A stretch of 48,866 bases of DNA. It comes from Xenophilus sp. Marseille-Q4582. GTDB lineage: Bacteria > Pseudomonadota > Gammaproteobacteria > Burkholderiales > Burkholderiaceae_C. Numbering within the stretch: the first letter of the stretch is position 1; every line of letters starts with the position of its first letter. The stretch covers positions 1 to 48,866 of the forward strand of contig NZ_CAKAKO010000010.1 in assembly GCF_916700565.1 (NCBI RefSeq). The letters are read 5' to 3'. The position numbers were made by a program, and so were the translations under genes. The notes beneath the pieces were generated by a model. That model searched no databases and had not been told where the DNA came from. It was given only the letters and a program-made list of their open reading frames with translations. Positions 42,734 through 48,866 of this stretch are shown here, piece after piece.

Positions 42734-43903
42734 ATGGCGAGGAATTTCGAGGCGCTGTCGGCGCTGCTGGACCAGGGCGTGGCCGAGGGCCGCATGCCCG
42801 GCGCCGTGGCGCTGGTCGCCCAGGGCGGCCGCATCGTGCACCAGCAGGCCTCGGGCTGGCTGGACGGCCCGCGCAGCCGCGCCATGCCGGTGGATGCGCA
42901 TTTCTGGATCGCGTCCATGACCAAGCCGGTGACCACGGCCGCCGCCCTGATGCTGGTCGAAGCAGGGCGGCTGGGGCTGGACGATGCCGTGGCCGACCAC
43001 CTGCCCGAACTGCGCGACCTGCGGCTGGCCGATGGCCGCCCGCCCGCGCGGCCGATGACCGTGCGGGACCTGATGCGCCACACCTCCGGCCTGGCCTACG
43101 GTTTCATGGGCGAAGGGCCCGTCCACCTGGCCTACCGCGCGGCCGGCGTCACGGACCCTGGCCAGACCAACGAGGAGCTGGTGCGCAAGCTGGCGCGCCT
43201 GCCGCTGCTGCACGAGCCGGGCACCGTGTTCGAGTACAGCATGTCGACCGACGTGCTGGGCCGTGTGGTCGAGGTGTGCGCGGGCCAGGCGCTGGGCGAT
43301 TTCCTGCACGCGCGCATCTTCGCGCCGCTGGGCATGGCGCGCACGGGCTTCGAAGTGCCCGGCGCCGGCGCGGCGGCCATCGCGCGGCCCTTCCCCCACG
43401 AGTCCTTCGCGCTTGCGCCGCCGGCGCATGGCGCGCGCTGGCTGTCGGGCGGCGGGGGGCTGTGGTCCACGGCGCAGGACTATGTGCGCTTCGCGCAGAT
43501 GCTGCTGGACGACGGCCGCTGGCAGGGGCAGCAGCTGCTGCGGCCCGAGACCGTGCGCGCCATGCGCACCGACCAGTTGCCCGCCGGCGTGGGCTACGGC
43601 GCGTTCACGGCCGGCATGGGCAGCATCGGCCCCATGCCGCACAACGGCCGCGGCTTCGGCCTGGGGCTGTCGCTGCGCCTGCGCGATGCGCCGCAGGCGC
43701 CGCCGGGCCATGCCGGCGACTTCGGCTGGCCGGGCATCTCGGGCACGAACTTCTGGTGCGATCCGGCCGAAGGGCTGGTCGTGCTCGTGCTGCTGCAGGC
43801 GCCGTCGCAGCGCCTGTACTACCGCGATGCGGCGCGCCATGCGGTCTACGCGGGCACGCTGCTGGCGCCGCCCGCTGCGCTCAGCGCACCACCGTCAGCG
43901 TGA
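42734..43903 (+). CDS. Serine hydrolase of the beta-lactamase/esterase EstB family
   Basis: A 389-residue class C beta-lactamase-fold hydrolase. The Ser-x-x-Lys motif is in WIASMTKPVTTAAALML, the Tyr motif is FEYSMSTDVLG, and the third motif region follows in HAGDFGWPGISGTNFW. No signal peptide, so this is probably a cytoplasmic esterase rather than a beta-lactamase. It lies inside the lactate locus on the opposite strand and overlaps the permease gene by 23 bp at their 3' ends. Confidence 0.85.
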   Translation: MARNFEALSALLDQGVAEGRMPGAVALVAQGGRIVHQQASGWLDGPRSRAMPVDAHFWIASMTKPVTTAAALMLVEAGRLGLDDAVADHLPELRDLRLADGRPPARPMTVRDLMRHTSGLAYGFMGEGPVHLAYRAAGVTDPGQTNEELVRKLARLPLLHEPGTVFEYSMSTDVLGRVVEVCAGQALGDFLHARIFAPLGMARTGFEVPGAGAAAIARPFPHESFALAPPAHGARWLSGGGGLWSTAQDYVRFAQMLLDDGRWQGQQLLRPETVRAMRTDQLPAGVGYGAFTAGMGSIGPMPHNGRGFGLGLSLRLRDAPQAPPGHAGDFGWPGISGTNFWCDPAEGLVVLVLLQAPSQRLYYRDAARHAVYAGTLLAPPAALSAPPSA

Positions 43904-45542
43904 ACGGCCAGACGTAGGCCTGCATCGTCACGTACAGGCCCACCAGGCAGGCCAGCGCGATCGAGTGGAAGAAGACGTAGCGCAGGATCTCGCCTTCCTT
44001 GTTGAACCAGCGCGTGGCCGTGGAGGCCACGACGATGGACTGCGCGTCGATCATCTTGCCCATCACGCCGCCCGAGCTGTTGGCCGCGCCCATGAGGTTG
44101 GGCGACAGGCCCAGCTGCTCGGCCGCGACCTTCTGCATGCCGCCGAACAGCACGTTCGACGCCGTGTCCGAACCCGTCAGCGCCACGCCGATCCAGCCCA
44201 TCAGCGTGCCGAAGAAGGGGTAGAGCACGCCGGTGTTGGCGAACGCCAGGCCCAGCGTGGTGTCGGTGCCCGAGAAGCGCGTGAGCGTGCCCAGGGCCAG
44301 CATCAGCACGATGGTCAGCAGCGAGTACTTGACCATCCACAGCGTCTTGAAGAAGGTGCGCACGATGGCGACCGGGCTGTACTTCATCACCAGCGCGCTC
44401 ACGATGGCGGCCGCCAGGATGCCGGTGCCGGTGGCCGACAGGAGGTTCAAGGTGTAGACCGCGGCTTCGGGATGGGGCGCGGGCACCACCGGCGGCACCT
44501 TCAGGATCAGGTTGTGCAGGCCGTCGATGGGGAACTTGGGCGAGAACAGGCCGTTGAGCCAGGCCTTGACCGGCGGCAGGCCCCAGATGAACACGAAGAC
44601 CGAGAGGATGGCCCAGGGCGTCCAGGCGGCGATCAGCGCTTCCTTCGAATGCTTCACGACGGGCTGCGGCGGCTTGGCCTCGTCGGCGCTGGGGTCGCGG
44701 CCGCGCAGCGCGGGCGAGGTCCAGACCTTCCTGGGCTGCCACACGCGCAGGAAGGCCACGAGCGACACCATCGACACGATGGCGGCGATGATGTCCACCA
44801 GCTCGGGCCCCATGTAGTTGGACACCAGGAACTGCGGTACGGCGAAGGACACGCCCGTCACCAGGATCGCGGGCCAGATCTCCATCATGCCCTTGCGGCC
44901 GGCGAAGGCCCAGATCAGCCAGAAGGGCACCAGCAGCGAGAAGAAGGGCAGCTGGCGGCCGATCATGGCCGTCACTTCCTGCAGGTCGTAGCCATGCACC
45001 TGGGCCAGCGTGATCACCGGCGTGCCCAGCGCGCCGAAAGCCACGGGCGCGGTGTTCGCGATCAGCGACAGGCCCGAGGCAGCCAGCGGCGAAAAGCCCA
45101 GGCCGATCAGGATCGCGGCCGTCACCGCCACCGGCGTGCCGAAGCCGGCCGCGCCCTCGAAGAAGGCGCCGAAGCAGAAGGCGATCAGCAGCAGCTGGAT
45201 GCGCCGGTCCTCGGTGATGCCCGAGAGCGAGTCCTGCAGCACCTTGAAGCTGCCGTTCTGCTCGGTGAGCTGGTGCAGGAAGATGATGGTCAGCACGATC
45301 CAGCCGATCGGCAGCAGGCCCGTGAAGGCACCCAGCATGGCCGCGCGGCCGGCCATGTCGGCCGGCATGCCATAGGCGAAGACCGCCACCAGCAGCGCTG
45401 CGACCAGGCCCATGCCGGCGGCGATGTGCGCCTTGATGTGGAAGAAGCCGAGGGCGCCCAGCATCACGACCACCGGAATCGCCGCCAGCAGCGTCGAGAT
45501 GATCATGTTGTTGAACGGGTCGTAAATCTGCTGCCAGGTCAT
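43881..45542 (-). CDS. lldP: L-lactate permease (LctP/LldP family)
   Basis: A 553-residue polytopic lactate:H+ symporter beginning MTWQQIYDPFNNMIISTLLAAIP. Conserved blocks: AFCFGAFFEGAAGFGTPVAVTAAILIGLGF, NTAPVAFGALGTPVITLA, GTLMGWIGVALTGSDTASNVLFGGMQ, and ANSSGGVMGKMIDAQSIVVAS. It imports lactate, and possibly glycolate, for LldD. A LysR gene ends 220 bp upstream on the same strand, with a clear palindrome between them. Confidence 0.93.
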   Translation of the reverse strand: MTWQQIYDPFNNMIISTLLAAIPVVVMLGALGFFHIKAHIAAGMGLVAALLVAVFAYGMPADMAGRAAMLGAFTGLLPIGWIVLTIIFLHQLTEQNGSFKVLQDSLSGITEDRRIQLLLIAFCFGAFFEGAAGFGTPVAVTAAILIGLGFSPLAASGLSLIANTAPVAFGALGTPVITLAQVHGYDLQEVTAMIGRQLPFFSLLVPFWLIWAFAGRKGMMEIWPAILVTGVSFAVPQFLVSNYMGPELVDIIAAIVSMVSLVAFLRVWQPRKVWTSPALRGRDPSADEAKPPQPVVKHSKEALIAAWTPWAILSVFVFIWGLPPVKAWLNGLFSPKFPIDGLHNLILKVPPVVPAPHPEAAVYTLNLLSATGTGILAAAIVSALVMKYSPVAIVRTFFKTLWMVKYSLLTIVLMLALGTLTRFSGTDTTLGLAFANTGVLYPFFGTLMGWIGVALTGSDTASNVLFGGMQKVAAEQLGLSPNLMGAANSSGGVMGKMIDAQSIVVASTATRWFNKEGEILRYVFFHSIALACLVGLYVTMQAYVWPFTLTVVR

Positions 45543-45688
45543 GTGGCGCGGTCTCCGTCTGAAATGTGGATTGTGGGAGTCATGGCCCGCCGGCGGCGGG
45601 CACGGCAGGGCCTGGCGCCGGGCAGTCCGGGCCGCTGCGCACTTTAGGCGTGCGTTTCTTGGCCACCTGTGAAAGGCGTGCAAGGTCT

Positions 45689-45707
45689 GCGTGAAATGTT
45701 TTCACGC
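45689..45707. promoter_or_regulatory. LysR-type operator upstream of the lactate permease
   Basis: GCGTGAAATGTTTTCACGC is a perfect palindrome of two 8-bp arms around a 3-bp centre, containing T-N11-A (TGAAATGTTTTCA). A further half-site, GTGAAAGGCGTG, is at 45669-45680. It lies about 150 bp upstream of the permease start and downstream of the LysR stop, so it most likely controls the permease. Confidence 0.7.
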
Positions 45708-45761
45708 GCCCTGTCATCCTGGCGGCAGCCGGCGCCGCGGGTGGGCCGGGCGGCGCGGGGC

Positions 45762-46652
45762 TCAGGGGTCGCGCAGGGACTGGCGCAGCCAGTCCACGAA
45801 GGCCGCGCATTCCCAGCGCTCCAGCGTGCCCGGGCGCCAGCACAGGTAATAGTCGTGCGGAGAGGGCACGCTGCGCGCCGACAGCCGCACCAGCCGCCCG
45901 GTGTCGAGCCAGGCCTGGCCCAGCTTCAGGCGCATCAGCGCCACGCCGAAGCCGGCCACGGCCGCGTCGAGCAGCAAGCCCAGGTCGTCGAACTGCGAGC
46001 CCGCCGTGGGTTCGGGCAGGGTGATGCCGCAGGCGCGGAACCAGGTGCGCCAGGGCTCCAGCGGCGATCGGATCAGGTGCGCGCGTGCCACCGCGCGGTC
46101 GTCCTCGAAGCCGTGGAGCGGGCCGATCTCGTGCAGGTATTCCGGGCTGCACACGGGCGTGACCTCGTCCGACAGCAGGTGCATGGCCTCGCGGTCGGTG
46201 AAGGGACCGTTGCCGAAGCGCAGTTCGATGTCGGCCTCTTCCGCCGTCACATGGTGGGCCGGAATGGCCACCTGCAGCATCAGTTCGATCTCGGGGTAGT
46301 CCTGCCGGAAGCGCGCCAGGCGCGGCAGCAGCAGCTGGCGCGAGAAGGTGGGCGTCACGGCCACGCGCAGCCGGGCGGGCGAGGGCGCCTGGCGCCGGCC
46401 CGGCACCTGCTGCAGCGCCGCCAGGGCCTCGCGCACGCGCGGCAGGTATTCGGCGCCTTCGGGGCTCAGGCTGAAGTCCTGCCGCGTGAACAGCCGAAAA
46501 CCCAGTTGCAGCTCGACCTGCCGGATGCGGTGGCTCACGGCGCTGGGCGTGACGTTCAGCGCTTCGGCCGCCTGGGTCACGCTGCGCAGGCGTGCCAGCG
46601 CCTCGAAGGCCTGGAGGCCCTGGATCGGAGGGATGCGGGGAGCGGTGCTCAT
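45762..46652 (-). CDS. LysR-family regulator (GcvA-like), probable regulator of the lactate permease
   Basis: A 296-residue LysR regulator. The helix-turn-helix is LQAFEALARLRSVTQAAEALNVTPSAVSHRIRQVE, in the GcvA style. The effector domain follows from LRVAVTPTFSRQLLLPRL. It is transcribed toward the permease, with the palindrome at 45689-45707 in between. Divergent purU starts 141 bp from its ATG. Confidence 0.9.
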   Translation of the reverse strand: MSTAPRIPPIQGLQAFEALARLRSVTQAAEALNVTPSAVSHRIRQVELQLGFRLFTRQDFSLSPEGAEYLPRVREALAALQQVPGRRQAPSPARLRVAVTPTFSRQLLLPRLARFRQDYPEIELMLQVAIPAHHVTAEEADIELRFGNGPFTDREAMHLLSDEVTPVCSPEYLHEIGPLHGFEDDRAVARAHLIRSPLEPWRTWFRACGITLPEPTAGSQFDDLGLLLDAAVAGFGVALMRLKLGQAWLDTGRLVRLSARSVPSPHDYYLCWRPGTLERWECAAFVDWLRQSLRDP

Positions 46653-46792
46653 CGGTGGTGGCGCGGCAGGGCGGGAAGGGCGCAGGGAAGTGCCGCCATT
46701 GTGGCGGCAGGCCCGGGCCCCGCCGCCGGCGCGGGCGCCCAAGCCCTGCCTGCGGCAGCCGGCCGGACACGCTGCGACAATCGCCCCCCTCT

Positions 46793-47638
46793 ATGAGCGC
46801 CTACATCCTGACCCTGTCCTGCCCCGACCGCGTGGGCATCGTGCATGCCGTTTCGGGCTTCCTGCTCGAGCGCGGCGGCAACATCGAAGAAGCCGCCCAG
46901 TACAACGACCATGGCACGGGCCTGTTCTTCATGCGCGTGCGCTTCGCCTGCGCAGGCATGCCCGAGGCGCAGCTGCGCGACGAACTGGGCGGCCTGGCCG
47001 AGGCCTTCGGCATGAGCTGGCGCCTGCATGCCGCGCAGACGCCGATGAAGACCGTGCTGCTGGTCAGCAAGGAAGGCCATTGCCTCAACGACCTGCTGTT
47101 CCGCTGGAAGAGCGGCTTGCTGCCGGTGGACATCCGCGCCATCATCAGCAACCACCGCGACTTCTACCAGCTGGCGGCCAGCTACAACGTGCCCTTCCAC
47201 CACATCCCGGTGACGGCCGCGACCAAGGCGCAGGCGGAGGCCAGGCAGTTCGAGATCATCGAGGCCGAGGGCGCCGAACTCGTGGTGCTGGCGCGCTACA
47301 TGCAGATCCTGTCGGACGAGCTGTGCCGCAAGCTGGCCGGGCGCGCGATCAACATCCACCATTCCTTCCTGCCCAGCTTCAAGGGCGCCAAACCCTACTA
47401 CCAGGCGCACGACCGCGGCGTGAAGCTGATCGGCGCCACGGCCCACTACGTGACGGCCGACCTCGACGAGGGCCCGATCATCGAGCAGGACGTGGCCCGC
47501 GCCGACCACACCGACACGGTGGAAGACCTCACCGCGCGTGGCCGCGACACCGAAAGCCTGGTGCTGGCCCGCGCCGTGAAGTGGCACAGCGAGCACCGTG
47601 TGCTGCTCAATGGCCACCGCACCGTCGTCTTCCGTTAA
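46793..47638 (+). CDS. purU: Formyltetrahydrofolate deformylase PurU
   Basis: A 281-residue enzyme that hydrolyses 10-formyl-THF to THF and formate, balancing one-carbon pools. The N-terminal ACT domain (MSAYILTLSCPDRVGIVHAV) senses methionine or glycine in the E. coli enzyme. The catalytic domain has NHRDFYQLAASYNVPFHHIP and INIHHSFLPSFKGAKPYYQ with the active-site His and the downstream Asp in THYVTADLDEGPII-like AHYVTADLDEGP. The CidA-like gene follows 12 bp later. Confidence 0.94.
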   Translation: MSAYILTLSCPDRVGIVHAVSGFLLERGGNIEEAAQYNDHGTGLFFMRVRFACAGMPEAQLRDELGGLAEAFGMSWRLHAAQTPMKTVLLVSKEGHCLNDLLFRWKSGLLPVDIRAIISNHRDFYQLAASYNVPFHHIPVTAATKAQAEARQFEIIEAEGAELVVLARYMQILSDELCRKLAGRAINIHHSFLPSFKGAKPYYQAHDRGVKLIGATAHYVTADLDEGPIIEQDVARADHTDTVEDLTARGRDTESLVLARAVKWHSEHRVLLNGHRTVVFR

Positions 47639-47650
47639 GCGGCACGCCCC

Positions 47651-48028
47651 ATGAACGGCCTGCGCGGCCTGGCCTGGTTGCTGGCCTTCCAGTGCGTGGG
47701 CGAGCTGCTGTCGCGTGGCTTCCAGCTGCCGCTGCCCGGGCCTGTGCTGGGCCTGGTGCTGCTGCTGGCGGGGCTGCGCTGGCCGCTGGTGCGCGAGCCG
47801 GTGGCCGAGTGCGCGAATTTCCTGCTCACGCACCTGTCGCTGCTCTTCGTGCCCGTGGGCGTGGGCGTGATGACGCACCTGGCCCTGCTCACGCAGTACG
47901 GCCTGCGCATCCTGCTCGTGATCGCGCTGTCGACCTGGATCGGGCTGGGCGTGACGGCGCTGGTGCTCTACGGCTGGCCCGGCCGGCGCCCGGGAGCGGC
48001 CGCAGCCCAGGGGAAGGCGGATGGCTGA
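47651..48028 (+). CDS. CidA/LrgA-family membrane protein
   Basis: A 125-residue protein with four hydrophobic segments. The CidA/LrgA sequence ELLSRGFQLPLPGPVLGLVLLLAGL is followed by FLLTHLSLLFVPVGVGVMTHL. In other bacteria these holin-like proteins work with LrgB/CidB partners in export of overflow metabolites such as pyruvate or acetate, and in cell lysis. Starts 12 bp after purU and overlaps the next gene by 8 bp. Confidence 0.88.
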   Translation: MNGLRGLAWLLAFQCVGELLSRGFQLPLPGPVLGLVLLLAGLRWPLVREPVAECANFLLTHLSLLFVPVGVGVMTHLALLTQYGLRILLVIALSTWIGLGVTALVLYGWPGRRPGAAAAQGKADG

Positions 48029-48746
48029 TTTCGTCGAACTCTGGGTGTACCTCTCGGCCACGCCGCTGTTCGGCCTGACGGCGACGCTGGTGGTCTACCT
48101 GCTGGCCCAGGCCTTCTACCTGCGCATGGGCGCGGCGCCCTGGGCCAACCCGGTGCTGTGGTCGGTGGTGGCGCTGGCCGTGCTGCTGACCGGCACGGGC
48201 GTGAGCTACCCCAGCTATTTCTCGGGCGCGCAGTTCATCCACTTCCTGCTCGGCCCGGCCGTGGTCGCGCTGGCCTGGCCGCTGTGGCAGCGCCGGGCCG
48301 AGCTGCGTGCGCGCGGCGTGCGCCTGCTGCTCGCGGCGCTGCTGGGCGGCGGCGCGGCCAGCGCGTCGGCCGTGGGGCTGGCCTGGGCCCTGGGCCTGCC
48401 GCACGAGGTGGTGCTGTCGATGGCGCCCAAGTCCGTCACCGCGCCCGTGGCCATGGGCATTGCCGACAAGCTGGGCGGCGTGCCCGCGCTGTCGGCGGTC
48501 TTTGCGGTGCTCACCGGCATGGTGGGCGCGCTCACGGGCAAGTACCTGTTCGACCTGCTGCGCGTGCCGCCGGCCGGCCTGGGCTGGACGGCGCGCGGCT
48601 TCGCGCTGGGCACGGCCTCGCACGGCATCGGCGCGGCGCGCGCCTTGCAGGTGGACGCCGATGCGGGCGCCTACGCCGGCCTGGCGCTGGGCCTGCAGGT
48701 CGTGCTGGCCGCGCTGCTGATGCCGCTGGCCTTCCGGCTGTTCTGA
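48021..48746 (+). CDS. LrgB/CidB-family membrane protein
   Basis: A 241-residue membrane protein, partner of the CidA-like protein. The LrgB core YFSGAQFIHFLLGPAVVALA, then LSMAPKSVTAPVAMGIADKLGG and FALGTASHGIGAARALQVDADAGAYAGLALGL, is conserved. Its start lies within the preceding gene, so translation is coupled. An IS110 transposase end lies convergent right after it. Confidence 0.9.
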   Translation: MADFVELWVYLSATPLFGLTATLVVYLLAQAFYLRMGAAPWANPVLWSVVALAVLLTGTGVSYPSYFSGAQFIHFLLGPAVVALAWPLWQRRAELRARGVRLLLAALLGGGAASASAVGLAWALGLPHEVVLSMAPKSVTAPVAMGIADKLGGVPALSAVFAVLTGMVGALTGKYLFDLLRVPPAGLGWTARGFALGTASHGIGAARALQVDADAGAYAGLALGLQVVLAALLMPLAFRLF

Positions 48747-48762
48747 GTAACCGTCTTTGAAG

Positions 48763-48866
<104 letters not shown>

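Overview
The window reads as a high-GC betaproteobacterial chromosome, most likely Comamonadaceae (Acidovorax/Comamonas/Delftia/Variovorax relatives). The support is an exact-length IS1071 element, a Burkholderiales-type DUF3567 protein, DUF2242 and DUF3108 proteins, a GC-rich interspersed repeat of the kind common in this family, and PHA-granule proteins. No rRNA, tRNA or CRISPR array was recognised.

Region A (1 to about 11450) is a visibly less GC-rich catabolic mosaic built by insertion sequences. After the end of an IS3-family element comes a three-component Rieske ring-hydroxylating oxygenase operon: alpha 251-1504, beta 1497-1970, Rieske ferredoxin 1982-2311, and reductase 3230-4240. 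An IS5-family (IS427-like) element at 2387-3189, still flanked by a CTAG duplication, splits it between ferredoxin and reductase. A fragment of a TRAP-type binding protein (4271-4579) and the C-terminal half of an IclR regulator (4725-5074) follow. The IclR gene is cut by an IS21-family element (5075-7596). A short orphan spacer, a complete 3204-bp IS1071 (7754-10957) and an IS5-like transposase truncated at the IS1071 edge (10958-11428) close the region. Neither IS21 nor IS1071 has matching flanking duplications, so the region was rearranged after they arrived. The oxygenase substrate cannot be read from the sequence.

Region B (11600-24300) is core chromosome: putA (no N-terminal DNA-binding domain), an acyl-CoA thioesterase, the rsmI / yraN / SIS-protein / BON-lipoprotein cluster, a 3-hydroxyisobutyrate-dehydrogenase-like enzyme, pilU and pilT, yggS and glutamate dehydrogenase.

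Region C (24500-31600) carries a light-sensing module (heme oxygenase overlapping a bacteriophytochrome histidine kinase, with a convergent single-domain response regulator). It also has a PHA-granule group: two phasin-like proteins, a TetR regulator and an alpha/beta hydrolase.

Region D (31600-48750) is metabolic and transport: an M48 lipoprotein protease, a fumarylacetoacetate-hydrolase-family enzyme, DUF3108 and DUF3567 proteins, an AbrB-family membrane protein and a ChaN-like lipoprotein. Next are an MHS transporter with a DUF2817 hydrolase under a divergent LysR gene, a lactate locus (lldD, lactate permease, and a LysR gene with a palindromic T-N11-A site between it and the permease), purU and cidA/cidB-like genes. 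The window ends in the C-terminus of an IS110-family transposase.
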